Of a stretch of 64,000 bases of DNA, positions 1-12,715 are shown piece after piece. The notes beneath the pieces were generated by a model, which saw nothing but the letters and a program-made list of their open reading frames with translations, was not told the DNA's origin and did no database searches. The stretch is from Cymodocea nodosa (taxonomy: Eukaryota > Streptophyta > Magnoliopsida > Alismatales > Cymodoceaceae). The stretch is taken from NCBI GenBank assembly GCA_036874045.1, contig CM072336.1:25247501-25311500 (forward strand). Reading direction: 5' to 3'. The translations under genes were made by a program, and so were the position numbers. The stretch's first letter is position 1. Each line of letters begins with the position of its first letter.

Positions 1-1450
1 GGGAGCTCCAAGATTTAAATGCAGACAACCTTCCCTGGAGCATGTAAAAAGCCAATTTGAAAATTCACAATTATGAATTTTATCATAACAGCTTTTAACT
101 ATAAAAAAACACTTTTGAACTTGGCAGTCAAATAGGAAGATCCTTTCCTTCCTTCCAATCTCATGCAAGGGATAGAAGTAATATCAAAGATCTCCAACAT
201 CTCATCCTTTTTAATATTTCCTCATAGATTCAAATTCCACACCCATTCCAGACCTGATTTGATGACCATCTCTGTGATTTTAATCCCAGGATCTCTAGCA
301 ATAGAGAAAATCTTAGGATAGGAGATACAGAGTGGCTTCTCACCCAGACACTGCCACCATCATTGACTTGAAATCGAATATTGGAGTAGAAAAGATTTCT
401 GGACAGATAGAATACTATTCCAAAAGTGAGAGCTATAGTTGCTATGAGTGGCCAAAAACCACCCAGACTGCCCATATTTGCTGCTCAAAATGGAAATCCA
501 GAGTGCTTTCTCCTGCAGCTGCCACCCCCACCGCCATTTACAAAGAAAAATTGAATTGAAATCCTGCAAAGATCTGACCCCAAGACCTCCCATCCAAAGT
601 GGTTTACAGATTTCATCCCAATCCAAGAGGTGAGGTTTATCATTCTGCCCCCAAGCTCCTTGTCATAGCCATCTTCTAAAAATCCATTCTAAAACTTCAA
701 TCACTCCAACTGTTGCCATAAAGACAATCATGTGGAAAATAGGTATAGCCCCTAAAACACTCTTAAGTAAAATAATTTGACTGCCAAGGTTTATGTATTT
801 CGTTTTCCACCCATTCAATTCACATTCCACTTTGTTGATTAAGAACTGCCAAGAACTTATGGAAGGTTTCCTGACAGAAAGTGTGAGACCAAGATAATCA
901 GCAAACTCCCTTCCCTGCATTTCATGCACTAGTTCATTGAATTACTGCACTCTTATGAAAACTTCAGACCTGAGACTATTTCAAAACTTCTCAGAAAAAA
1001 GTTCCATCTATTAATCTATGTTGGGGTGCTGTCACAAAAAACTAGTGCATCATTTGCATACTAAACCACAGCAAGAGGAATCTTGTCTGTTATGATACTC
1101 AAGCCTTCTAACTACCCATCTTAGATAACAGAATCACACATAAAACGTAAAGCACTAGCTACCAGGTTGAACAGAAGGGGTAACAAAGGATCACCTTGAC
1201 AAAGACTTTTTCCAAAATTAAAGTGACCCCTAGATTGACCCTTAATGAGAATGGATGCAGAAGTGGAAGCAAGCACATTTTTCACCGCAACTAGGTGAGA
1301 AATCCCAGTTCAAACTATCAAATGCTATGTGAAAATCAATTTTAGAAATGATCCCCAGAGTACTCCAATAATCTGTGAGCTTCTTTAGCAGTCACAAAAC
1401 CATCTACTAAGCCTCTGTTGTGAAAGAAAGCTGATTGGGCAGAGTGAATG
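1..1450 (-). mobile_element. L1-type LINE reverse transcriptase remnant
   Basis: Read on the minus strand, frame-broken pieces match the plant L1 reverse transcriptase in the right order. An FDSLNWDF-like palm motif lies near 1330-1290. A QGDPLLPLLFNLVASAL stretch lies near 1200-1150. The YLGLTLSVRK...WKTKYINLGSQIILLKSVL thumb region is at 929-663, and the GGLGVRSLQDFNSIFLCKW C-terminal region is at 626-360. Stops and frameshifts throughout make it a dead copy. It lies beyond the last visible exon of the SNF2 gene and is probably inside one of its introns. No poly-A tail or target-site duplication is visible because the element runs to the window edge. Confidence 0.85.
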
Positions 1451-1705
1451 AGATTGTGCATTACCTTTTAGGTATCACTTTAAAACATTTAAGCTTTCAA
1501 GATTTAAACAAAAATCATATTTCACATGCTAATGCAATCAATCTTATAAAGTGGACAATATGAAAGCTCACCTTATTTCTCAAAAAAAATGCAACAATAA
1601 ATATATTCTCAGATATAATTAAATGATATACTGAACAGTGTCCACCAAAAAATCATATACAGAACAATGAAGTTTGAGAAATTGTGTTTGTAACAAATCA
1701 AAAAA

Positions 1706-1954
1706 ATAGTTTACCAATAATAAATAAATCATTAATTTGTATTGTAAAACAAGATCCTGCACTGCATGACACAAAAAAATGACAAAATTTTATCTTACAT
1801 AAGGTTGTAAATGATACACACAGCAGTCTCCACTCTCCACCCAAAAAAATATATATACAGGACAGTGAAGATAGTTTACCAATATTAAAATAAATCATTT
1901 AATTTGTGGAACAAGATCCTGCACCACATGACAAAAAAATGAGAAAATTTTATC
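1706..1954. repeat. Imperfect direct duplication of intron sequence, period about 163 bp
   Basis: The segment 1706-1794 recurs at 1871-1954 in the same orientation with small indels. Both copies hold AACAAGATCCTGCA followed by a CATGACA...AAAATTTTATC stretch. The second copy abuts the exon that ends at 1979, so this is a local duplication of intron DNA next to a splice donor. No coding content is seen in it. Confidence 0.75.
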
Positions 1955-1978
1955 ACAGAAAAGTTTTAATTTCAATAC

Positions 1979-4900
1979 TTGTAAAGTCTTTCCAAGACCC
2001 ATCTCATCTGCTAAAAGTGCACGTCCTCCATGCTGTAATATAAACCTGTCAAACATTTTCAAAAGTTTCAAATAGGGGGAAATATGCAAAACAAGGTAAT
2101 CATATGGCAAGATCTCACACTATACTGAAAGAACCAAAATATAACACGTAATTTTTCTTTCTACAATTTAAATGATATTGTGATAGAAATTCTCAGTTCA
2201 TAACCATGTATCATAAATGTAGTCAATTGATCAGAAAAAGAATTTAAATCTTAAATGCTAGCTCATTTCAAACTATTAGAATATGAAAAACTCTATTTTA
2301 TGAAGATCAAGTAGGCACTACAATATCACTAAGTCGCAAGCAACCTCAGCATAACTGCATTGTCATATAAATCCAAAAAAACTATCCCGATATTTTCTTC
2401 AACAAAATGATCTTCTTATCCCCTACCATCTAATTGAATGATATATTGTTAGAAGGGAAAACCAATAGATCGTCATTTACAAATCATTAGAGATTTCAAT
2501 ACATACATACCCACCCACACTCACTCACATCCACACACACACACAACCCCACCCACCCAAAAACACACACAATGACATACTATTAGGGTGTATGAAGTAA
2601 TGGATCCTTGTATGGATCTTAGGATTAGGTTATTTTAGTGTGTATTCCACATGCATTTTGGAAGAGACAATGGTTAAAGGAATAACAGGGTATTTCACGA
2701 CACTTACCATATTGTGAGGCACTTTATGTCCAAAGTGTCCAAGCGTATGGTTGAATGGATGAGAACTTGGTAGCTTAGGATGCTTTGGCAATGGCGGGGA
2801 TTCTAGCTTGATTTCAGTCACTTGTGACTTTACGATTTCATGCTCATTTTGTCATGTTGTACCTAATTTTCTTATTTTGTTTATTTAATATCTTTCTAAT
2901 TTTTCTTGTTCTCTCCAAAGGGTTTTATTGCTGAAGCCTAGTTGTTTTATTTTGCTTTCATTTTTAACACAACTTGTGTAGGCCACATTTTCTCGATTTT
3001 AATGGATTTGCTTGCTGTTGCTTAAAAATATACAAAATCAACATTGAAATCATTTTTCCTGCCTACCTAACCTATTGCATGCAACTATATATTTACATTT
3101 CGATTATTTTATTTTCTATTATATTCATGTTTTAGGTCTATGCAAGTTGTGCAATCTTAGATGCTCCAACTTGATTAAAATTGTTAAGAGTAAATGAATA
3201 ATAAATGGATCATTATATAAATCCATAATTAGAGATTGAACATAGTATTCCTACATTGGAAGTTGTGTATCTTATCACACCACTAATGACTATTTATAAG
3301 GGGTTATCCCTTATTAGTAATAACAATCTCTCTTCTTTCCTCTTTCTATATGGTATGAGATCCTAGCTTCAAGCACATTCATGTCCTCCCATGTGCACTC
3401 AACTTCCACCATTTTTCCAGAATCCCATGCAACAAAGGCATTGGAAAATCACATTCTCAATTCCTTCCATAATCTACACCCCTTCTAACAACCAGTTATG
3501 CTCCAATACAACCCTACAAAAGCCTTGGTTTGTTCCACCATCTGTTCAATTGAGATAGGTTAATCCAAGTATTGATCATGCTACCACATTGTCAAGGTTT
3601 CTAACCACCACCTCTACCCAAGAACATCCCTTGAAGTGGTTTCCATGTGAGCTCCCACCCAATGGACCTCATTCCAAATATTTAGCTTAACGTTTTCAAG
3701 ATCCATGGATGAGATCATGAAGCTCAACTTGGATATTGGCTGCTTTTACTAAACCCCCATGAATGGTTTCTCCAGCCACTCCCTAAACCTTCCAAAATGA
3801 TTCAAAAGCTTTTGAAAGGTGTTCACACCCTAGAGATGGAGGGATACTGATGAGAAGCATGCAAATCATGGGTCTTTTTTGAGACATGGTGGTTGTCAAT
3901 CTTTTCCATGCTTCCCATTCATGAGCCATCTATGCTAGAATTACATTCTTCCACAAGAATGACTTGATGATGATGACCCAATGACTGGTTTGATAACAAT
4001 TGCAGCATAAGTTGGATTGATAACAACTACAACAGGAGCTGGTGAAACAAGTAAATCCCTTAGATCCAGTTCCTAATAAAGGTCATCCACTACATGAAAA
4101 GATAAAGGCTAATTCACATGGATAATGATAAGGCCAAATTAGAGGAAACACAAGAAGAAGAGAAGGGAGTTGATGACAAGGATGAAAATGAAGATGTAAG
4201 AATTCCTATTATATAGACTTGTAGGAATGATAGGAGTACATAACTAAATATGACTTTCAAGGCTATTAGAATATTAAGATATTATGTGTGTTATATGTGG
4301 ATACAACCTTACATTTCTTAAATTAAATTTACTTTCTCTATGTAATCTCTATATATAGAATCATTCAACTTCCAAGGGGGAAAGACAAAAAATGCAAAAA
4401 GGAAAGGGGGTGAAAGAATAAGGAAGAAGAGAAAAAAAGAAGAAAGAAAGAGAAAGGAAACAAATACATTAAAAAAATGTTGCCAAAAAAGGTAACAAAG
4501 AGTGAAAGAGGAGAGAGAGAGAAGGAAAACATTGCATGGAAAAAAAAGGTATGTTCAAAAAATGATGGAAATAAAAATAATAAGTAGAAAAAAAATCAAA
4601 AAGATCCTAAGGGTAGAATACATCTATCTACCCATCTATACTCCTAAGGATACACCACATTTAACTATTTGTTTTACTACCTTGGATTATATCATCTAAT
4701 GGTTCATCCACTATTATCTGAGAAATAAATCTTCCTAGACTTATCTCAAATTATTACTATTGTTACTACTACTACAGTAATCACTACTACCTTTTATTAC
4801 TACTGTTGTTGCAACAATTGGTTTGTTTGTTTCTCTAATGTCTATTGTTTTCTATCACGTTTAAGTTTGTTGAATTGTTTAAACCCTAAAACTCTTAGAA

Positions 4901-6144
4901 GTTAGATGTTACAACTTGAGGAAGAGTATTAGAGTATTTAGATATTATATGAGTGTGTTGTACGTAGGTTTAATTCCACATTGCTTAAATTATATTTTCC
5001 TTCTCTATGTAAAAGTCTTTATGTTTACAGTTAGAATTATCTCATATCAATTAATAGAGGGACTAAACATAAGCTAATATATGATAAATCTCTTCACCTA
5101 TTACCAATTGATTTTAAGTTAGAATTTCAGCATGATATCAGAGCCTAATTCATGCACATTGCCCATAAGATGCTTGTAAGCCAAAACAAGACCATAAATG
5201 CAAAGAGTGTTAAACAACATAGTCCCACATGCACATTACCCATAAGATGCTTGTAAGCCAAAACAAGACCATAAATGCAAAAGAGTGTTAAACAACATAG
5301 TCCCACAAGGGAAGTGATGTGATCGAACTTGGACCTGCTAACATTGTATCTTTATTCTCTCATTGTTAATTGATTTTAAGATAGAATTTTAACATGATAT
5401 CAGAACAGGTTCACATACATCTACTTGTAAAACACTTGTAACATAAAATAAGCTACAAGTGAGGAGTGTTTGAATAGTCTCATATCAATTAATATAGAGA
5501 CTGAAACTAAACTAATATATGACGAATCTCTCCACTTATTATCAATTGATTTTGAGTCAAACTTTTAACATTTACTAATAAATCATTCAACTTCCACCTA
5601 TTTCTTATGTTTCCACACATGCAATTATATGACCACAAAAGAACACAAAGAAAAAGGCCATCAAAAGCAAGTTCTTGTTCTAAAATATAAGATGAAATTT
5701 TGATCAAGCTTCCAAAGTATATACATTCTTCAATTCTATACTACAAAATACCAAATTGCAAAATAGATTATTAAATAATAAACAACTATCAAAACTAGTA
5801 TAAGAAAAAGTTAAATGTTCAACCAAATTAATGAGTTGGAAATGTTTTATTATGTTCATTATATTATATATAGTGATTGTATTGACACATGACTAGAGGA
5901 ACAACAAAAATCAGGCATATATATGATGAAGGCTTTGTTGGAAGAACAAAACAATCAAGTTGCATAGGCCCTAAATTTTTCTAATCATTTCTAGCAAGTT
6001 AATTTTTACATACCTAACTCCATCTCTTTGGAAAGGTAGAAGCCTAGATTCAAGTAAGCTTGGCATCTTGACATATAGCCCTTGAAAAAGGTAATAAATC
6101 AGTGACTCAGTCCGATAATGTTAATTATCATCAAATACCTCAGT

Positions 6145-6181
<37 letters not shown>

Positions 6182-9100
6182 TGTGTGTGTGTGTGTGTGC
6201 ACGCATGCATGGAACAACATGATCTTATTTTTCCCTTCACTTCCACATAACTAGGAAAAAAATATTATAAATTAATGTGCTTAGTATATAAATTGATTGT
6301 TAGAGTTAAGTCAATGTATTTTCTTCATATTTCTTTCTAGTTATATTAATTTTATGGGTAACAAATGACATTTTCTAGAGAATCCTTTGGAGTCAAGACT
6401 TGGACCCATTATTTTCATAAGCCTAGTTCTAGTAAGGGTCTTCATTTAGAGTTGTGAGCCTAGACCCAACCCCAAACTCAAGAAAAATTATGGGTCTAAC
6501 TCTGGGTCTAAGCAAACACATCCTAGATCCAACCCATTGTCATCTCTAATCGTGGAACATTTATTCAAGTGTAACTTTTCATTGGCAATTTGGGATCACA
6601 TGAGAAGGATAGCTATCATGGGTGGCCTTCAATTTAGCTCTATGATAGACATAGTTTAGAAAGTTAACAACCAAACATAGACTACTATTTATGCTTCATG
6701 CATACCTTTGGAACATTTGGCGATTGATAAAAACTATGGTTTTTAAAAAACTAGCAACTATGGAAGATATGATGCCTTGAGGACTTGAGTTGTTTAACAT
6801 ATGGAGATGGTGCCTGAGAACAATTGTAATTTCCTATTTATTTTCCACTTGTATTTACCTCTCTCTCAAAACTTCTTTTGTATTTGTTAGATACTTGAAT
6901 GAAGCTTATTAAGTAATGAGATTCACCTTATTATCTCTCAAAAGCTTTTGTGCATATCATACTTATCAAGGCAGGTACCTAGACACAAAGTAATTTAGAC
7001 ATGTCTGGACTACCCACCTTACCTTGTCTCAATTAGGCATATCTTCTATTACATTTTTAATTATGTATATATATAAGGTTTTTCATTACAAAAAAATTAT
7101 ATATATATAATGAAATATTATTAAAATGTGCATAATTATTGAAATATATAATTAAATTTTTGAAATTTATACGTTAGTATTATTACACTCCATATTTTTA
7201 TGTTATCTTGAGAATATTTATGTGTTTTAATGGTATTTACAAAATATTAAAGCTAAAAGTATGCATAATTACTATCAATTATTAAACATTTATAGAGATA
7301 TATAATATATAGATAAAAATAAAAATAGGTATTTATATAGGCACCACCTAGACTACCAAGGCACCTAGGCTAACCATCTGAGCACCTTAAGCCTTAATAA
7401 GTAAGGTGTGTCCTATATAAAGTTGAGGTACAACTGGCCAGAAAAAAAGAAGTTGAGGTAACAGGCAAGTATTGGTGATATAGAATACAAAAAAACTAAG
7501 TATAATTCAAGAAAGGCATGTTTGATTTCCCCAAGAAGTAGTGGAGGAAAATTTACCTTGCAAATTTGGTAATGAAGAGGCAGCATGAAGAGCACGTTGG
7601 GCTAAATTGTTAAGTGATTGAACCTGATAACAAAGCATTTCTATTTAAACAATTTATAATATTCACAACTAGTATTCTAATAATTAAGAATTAATGGCCA
7701 ACTTGGACACCACATTCTTCATGTCCAAAAAATTATTCAAGTGACTTGGAAGCTGAGCCTTTGATGCCTAACCTATCATACCTACATCATATTGATATTG
7801 TACATGTGAAACTCTGACACACACTTTCCCATGTTAGTTATGATTTCAGCCATCTTTACATATTTTTATTAACAAATTTTTGTTAGTTATAATTTGTAAT
7901 TAGCATTTTGTGATGAATTATGAATATGTTTCGCTATTAATATTTAATGCTTATGTGTTGTATCAACATATCAGTTATCAATATACTATATTTAGTGTTT
8001 TAGGTTTATTGTAGCTTGTGCTTTCTTAATATCTTATAGAAATCACAGAACTAAAATGCATATATTAAAATATTGGTCATATTTGTGTCTGTATCATGTA
8101 TTCATGTCATTAGAAGTAATTTTGTACCTACTCCCACGCCATTTAATTTGAAATTTAAAGGCATCCCTATCAATACCCATGTCAACAATCATACATGTAT
8201 CGGTACATCTGTACAAGGCATCATATAGCTTGGAGCTTAGCAGGTGGATAATTATGGGCTGATGCATATAAAAACAACAGAGTTTAGTAGTGAAAATTTT
8301 ACCATATTAGAAATAGATGTTCACACTCTATGTCTGCTTCTATCTTGAAAAAAAAATAAACATCACAAGAATTGTAGTTCTAACTTTATTCCAATGCATG
8401 CTAAAGTTCAAAAGTTCTCATATTTATGATGCTATTATTGAAAGATAACATCTTATGATCAATCAAGAAAACTTCTCATCTTGTAATTTCTTATCTAACT
8501 GACATATTTATCTATGGGGATGTCGGAAATAATTATTTCATAGATGCACGATGCCATGCCATACATGTACAAGCGAAGTTGAAAATTACCTCGATATTTA
8601 CACCATTTATTCCACTCAAAACTTCTTCAGCTACCGACAAAGACGACAAAGGGAACATCCATAACCTGAACATGAATGGTAAATACGTAAAAAACAGCAA
8701 CAAGCCCTATGACAAGCAGCAATGCATATCCAACAGGGAAGGAAGTACATATAACCTTTCACTGGCATGCCAAGATGCTTTAGGGATCCTACGAAAGACT
8801 CCTACAAGCAACTGAAAGAGGAAAAAATTAGCGTCTGATCAAAATACAGAAAAAATGGACTAAAAACAAAAACATTACAGAGTGGTAAGCAAACTTTGCA
8901 CCAATTGCTCCGCTAGCGTGAGGAAAGAGTTTAACCGACAGTTTCGGCATCTCTACTGCCTTATCATTCTCTGACAGCATAAAAACCACGCGACTTAAGA
9001 AACTTCAGTGATCAAATTAGAGACATCGGAAAGTCACGAATAGCAAACAAGAACCGCCGACGACAATTTTGGGAAAGAGAAAAAAACAACGAAGAACTTA

Positions 9101-9434
9101 TCAACTTACGGCTAAATTCCACATGGACGTTCCGCCCAGACGAGGGAGGAATGGCTCCCGCCTGAAGAATTAGATACTCTCATCACTACTAGTTCGCACC
9201 AAAATCACACCCTACAGCATATCCATGTGTAATAAGGGCCCTAACCTTGTTGGCACCAGTAGAAGCTTCCCAACCCGACGTCCTGGAACGTGAGGGAACC
9301 GGATGAAAGGACAGCTGAGGGTTCGCATCCGCGGCCGCTGAAGACGAGGAATTCCTCTGGGACAGCTTCTGGATGGCGTCTTGCTCCAGGAAGTCGAGAT
9401 CCTCCGCCGTCAGACCCCAGTCGTTGGGCTCCAT
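1979..9434 (-). CDS. CHR18: SMARCAL1/CHR18-type SNF2 annealing helicase, 5' part (7 exons, 3' end beyond window)
   Basis: Exons (minus): 9434-9200, 8970-8879, 8811-8756, 8665-8590, 7623-7557, 6080-6014, 2045-1979; 220 codons, in frame across all junctions, continuing past the left edge. The start is the ATG at 9434 (MEPNDWGLTAEDL), chosen because it resembles the N-terminus of plant CHR18; an in-frame ATG also lies at 9452. Residues about 88-153 form a HARP domain (MPKLSVKLFPHASG, RRIPKASWHASERLWMFPLSSLS), the DNA-junction-binding module found in SMARCAL1. Residues 199-220 are the SNF2 motif Q/I region, with Walker A DEMGLGKT. SMARCAL1 enzymes rewind RPA-coated single strands at stalled forks in the nucleus; that role is known from the family, not seen here. 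The end of exon 1 is ambiguous: a donor at 9246 joined to an acceptor at 8968 is also in frame. The intron between 6014 and 2045 is about 4 kb. Confidence 0.9.
2500..2575. repeat. CA/CCCA-rich low-complexity tract
   Basis: An imperfect run of ACAC, CCCACC and ACACACAC units within the helicase intron. Confidence 0.8.
3180..3365 (+). mobile_element. Probable LTR end plus primer-binding site of a decayed LTR retrotransposon
   Basis: The segment looks like a small LTR: a TATTTATAAGGGG TATA-like region, then CTCTCTTCTTTCCTCTTTC. It is followed at about 3350 by ATGGTATGAGATCC, which resembles the initiator tRNA-Met primer-binding site (TGGTATCAGAGCC) of plant LTR elements. No clean open frame follows, so the family is not assigned. 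Confidence 0.45.
4255..5040 (+). mobile_element. Short-LTR non-autonomous retroelement (TRIM-like), family A, plus orientation
   Basis: Two similar LTR-like segments, 4262-4380 and 4928-5035, share TTAGAATATT/TTAGAGTATT, a CATTTCTTAAATTA / CATTGCTTAAATTA core and TTCTCTATGTAA. Between them lie a purine-rich GGAAAGAAGAAA tract (4380-4560) and a stretch ATCATCTAATGGTTCATCC followed by TACTACTAC repeats. The same internal order recurs on the minus strand at 49150-53410, which is how I recognise the family. No polyprotein is encoded. Confidence 0.6.
5045..5575. repeat. Cluster of LTR-end fragments around a near-perfect 77-bp tandem duplication
   Basis: Three related fragments carry CAATTGATTTTAAGTTAGAAT-like ends, two followed by CATGATATCAGA primer-site-like sequence (near 5131 and 5392). 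Between the first two, 5152-5228 is repeated at 5229-5306 with about two differences. This looks like a collapsed or rearranged solo-LTR locus. Confidence 0.6.
6145..6199. repeat. (GA)n-(GT)n compound microsatellite
   Basis: A pure AG dinucleotide run followed directly by a pure GT run, in the helicase intron upstream (in gene sense) of the exon 6080-6014. Confidence 0.95.
6960..7400. repeat. CCTAGG-palindrome repeat, family member
   Basis: An AT-rich core bounded by AGGTACCTAGACAC (near 6975) and GCACCACCTAGACTACCAAG...GCACCTAGGC (near 7345-7372). Similar CCTAGG/GGCACC-rich short palindromes recur near 24400, 30210-30580, 44490 and 46990. Class unknown; it may be a MITE-type element. Confidence 0.5.
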
Positions 9435-10024
9435 CGCCCTCCGATCATACACGACGGCGGAAGTGGAGAGCCGGAGAGGTTTTTTTTGAAGCGAGAACGT
9501 TCTCTGCGATGGATTTTTTTAGAGGGAATCGGAGAATAGATTCTGTTATATTATTGGTGATTCAAAATGACAATTTCTAGTAATAGTTCGTGTATAAATA
9601 AATAAATTTGTATGTAAACAATTAAAAATTATAAATAAGCTTAAAATTATTTGATTATAAATTAAAGTAATTTAATCGAAAATTAAAATAAAAATGTATG
9701 TGAAAAAATTCATATGAACATGACAGAATTATGACTTACAGTATCGATTATATTGCTTATTGAAAGAGATACCTAAAATTTCATAGAATTTGATCCGGTA
9801 TTTTCATTTTCTTTGAATTACACGTTACATCAAATCCTCCATATGATATACAACAAGGTAATGGATGCTAGTGTAGTTATAATTAAATTATAGGTGCAAA
9901 TCTAGTTGTCGGCCTGATGCTTTGATCCGTTTACCTCAAATGCATCAGAGTATTTTAAAATAAATAGTAAAATTTTAACTTAAAATCAATTGATAATAAC
10001 TAAAAATATATATTATTATATAAG

Positions 10025-10639
10025 AGAGTGTTTATGTACCTGAAAAATAGTTAAAAGAAAATGATGAAATCTCATACAAAATAATAATAATAAAATGATA
10101 GAAAGTAATGAAAAGTTAGTAAAAAATTAATATATTTGTGTATATAATAAAAAATGATGAAAAATCATAAAATTTAAAATATATATGTTTATCCACAAAA
10201 TAAAAAATATTGAAATTGATAAATTAAATATTTTTTATATTTACCTACAAAATAGGGAATAACAAAATTTATCATAAATAATATAAGATAGAGTCATTTG
10301 TAGCAATAGCTACAATATAAAATACATTTTACACATCTTTATTATTCTACATATCTCTCGTAATATCAATTCTCATCTACTAATGACATAAATAATTTTT
10401 ATACCAAAATTACATGTTAATATATTATGTGATATTTTACCTTTTCTATTCATTTTTTGTTAATTTCAGAGATCAAAAAGTCAAAAAATGAAAGAAAAAT
10501 TTTCTTATATACTGAGAGAAAATAGGGAGAATCTTTCAAAAACTCATTTGATATACAAACACTTAGAAAATAATGAAATTTTTTTCCTTATTTTCCTTTT
10601 TGATGTTTTTTACAAATTTCTAAGTACACAAACACCTCC
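10025..10639. mobile_element. AT-rich MITE-like element, copy 1
   Basis: The left end GAGAGTGTTTATGTACCTGA is an inverted match to the right end (reverse complement AGGAGGTGTTTGTGTACTTA). The interior is very AT-rich and has no coding potential. Two further elements with the same kind of terminus occur at 11537-12023 and 12716-13212. I could not identify a convincing target-site duplication, so superfamily assignment (hAT-like is a guess) is open. Confidence 0.5.
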
Positions 10640-11536
10640 TAAGCTTAAATTTTATCATTGCTTTTATCAAAAATGAAACTATTTAGCATTTTTTTTACTT
10701 ATGATGTATTTAAAATTTATAAATATATTTTTCTTAAATTAGATGTACATAAATCTAATATACCATTATATAAAATTTTAACAACTCAAAATTAGTTAAT
10801 AATAATTTAAACAAATTATCATTATATAAGTTTAAATTCTTATTTTGATCTATTTCATCTAATGTATATAAAGTGTCTTCTTCAATGCATCACACTTATA
10901 TGAATCACAACTTCAATGCAAACATAATAAATCTAGGTGAAATTCTCTTTATGTTCATTGAGAAGCAACCAAAGATTTTCCACGTGAGCTAAACATGAAC
11001 ATTAATACATCTCCCATGGTATTTGCAGGCAATCAGCCGAGTAAAGAGAAGTTGTGACTATGTTTCCTTGGACAAGTGGTAGTAAAAAATGTAACAATAA
11101 AAATCAAAGGTGTTAAAATTAAAATTTTTGGAAGCTTAAAGTAGGTCTCATTTCATCAAGTAAAGCTATGACATACATTGCCTTTCCACCAAAAATCTCT
11201 GCAAAGACTAATTAAAATGTAGAATTCCCTTAGAGAAAATAGGGTGGATGATAGAAGACACACACACTGATATATGACAAAAACAACTTTAATAAGGGTG
11301 GTTTGGCCATCATAAGACATGCCTTTGATTACCACCTTCCATTTCCCTTTGAAAATCTTTCTATAATGCTCTAGCTTTTGGGATTCTAGTAGATGCTATG
11401 ATATGGTCTCTAAGTGTTCTATTGACTTGATTGCCAAACAAGATGCAAAACTTTTCTAGATTAATCTTAACACTAGATAAAAAATGGGACAATAAATGAT
11501 ATACAACATAAGGGGGTTTCGTCCAATTCCGTAATA

Positions 11537-12023
11537 GAGTCGTTTGTACATCTATGAAATTCACTTTTCAACGGGAAATTAAATTTCGTTATTTTAGTAA
11601 CTCACGAAATTTATTTTTTGAGTTTAAAAGGTCAGAAATCAAATTCTATCATATATGTTATCTCCTCTATTATGTCTATTGCTTATGTGCTTGACTCATA
11701 AGAAAGGAAGGTTACGGTAAGATTGATAGAAAAAGAGAGGGAGAGAAAGGAGGGAAGAGAGAGAGAGAGGGAGAGAGAGGGAGAGAGAGGGAGAGAGAGA
11801 GAGAGGGAGAGAGAGGAAGAGAGAGAGAGAGAGGGAGAGGAAGAGAGATGACTTTCTCTGATTACTTAAATTTATTTTTTACAAATTTTATTAAATAAAA
11901 ATTAATTACAAATATTTGAATTTTAATTTCTATTAAATTCTTAAATATATACAAATATTTAAATTTTAAATTCTTTTCAGTCAAATTTTATTATGAAATT
12001 TAATTTCTAAATACACAAACTCC
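11537..12023. mobile_element. AT-rich MITE-like element, copy 2, nested in an L1 fragment
   Basis: The left end GAGTCGTTTGTACATCTATG matches the inverted right end (reverse complement GGAGTTTGTGTATTTAGAAA). It interrupts an otherwise collinear L1 reverse transcriptase. The interior contains the GA tract at 11727-11850. Confidence 0.5.
11727..11850. repeat. GA-rich microsatellite (AGAG/GGGA)
   Basis: About 120 bp of AGAGAGAG with interspersed GGG, inside the MITE-like copy 2. Confidence 0.95.
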
Positions 12024-12715
12024 TTTATAAGCTTCATAAAGAATGAAAATGCCCAAAGTAGAACATCATTTGCATAAGATATATGGGTAAATATTAGACC
12101 ACCTTGATTGATTGTGAGTCCATGATAGCATCCTTTTGTTATCGTAGTCTTAAAGAGGGAAGATAATCCTTCAATACTTACAACTAACAAGAAGGGAGAG
12201 AAAAGAAATGGCGTAGTTGTCAAAGCCTTTCACTCTTTGTAGTCCCTGTTAAATTTTTATTGATTAAAAAGTTACAAATTCCAGGGTTGACGTAGGTCAT
12301 CCAGTGGTGTACGAAGTGGGTTTCGTAACAAAACCCATGGATGAAAACATGGAACTTAGTGTAGGATTTGCCACTGGTGAGAACTTAGCGTAGGAACTTG
12401 TAATGACAATATATTTTGTGAATATCTATTTGGCACGAAGTTTTCCTGTTGGATTGAGATTAGTTGGTGGACGAGCTTGGATAGGAAAATTAGCCTGTAG
12501 TGATGACTTGGGAGGGGATAGATTTTTTGGGTATCAGGACAACCGAAACACTACATCAAAATGAATTCAATTGATTTGATTGGTGGGAATTGGCCGATAA
12601 AAGAAAACTTTGTTACCTTTGTTGCTACTTTAAAACCAAATGATGCATGATCTTTTACCTTTGGTGGTAGGGTTCCACTACATCAATTGTAGCTGAGGAT
12701 GGTAGATGGTATCAG

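Larger units (their letters stand above)
2046..6013. other. Large intron of the SNF2 helicase gene
   Basis: No exon of the helicase is needed or seen here: phases of the flanking exons (6080-6014 and 2045-1979) join directly to give DGVRFILQHGGR. The intron holds a CA-rich low-complexity stretch (about 2500-2575), a possible LTR end with a tRNA-Met-like primer site (near 3350), a short-LTR element (4255-5040) and a cluster of LTR fragments with a tandem repeat (5045-5575). Confidence 0.8.
11160..12240 (-). mobile_element. L1-type LINE reverse transcriptase fragment, split by a MITE-like insertion
   Basis: Minus-strand frames give SFLSLLVVSIEGLSSLFK and THISYANDVLLW at about 12230-12040. The second is a degenerate form of the catalytic FADD box. 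Then at 11530-11200 come KINLEKFCILFGNQVNRTL and GKWKVVIKGMSYDGQTTLIK, the next RT blocks. The 11537-12023 element sits exactly between these two halves. The copy is dead. Confidence 0.75.

Noticed and set aside
8579..8815. 78-codon plus-strand frame
   Set aside because: It is the antisense of two helicase exons encoding the HARP domain.
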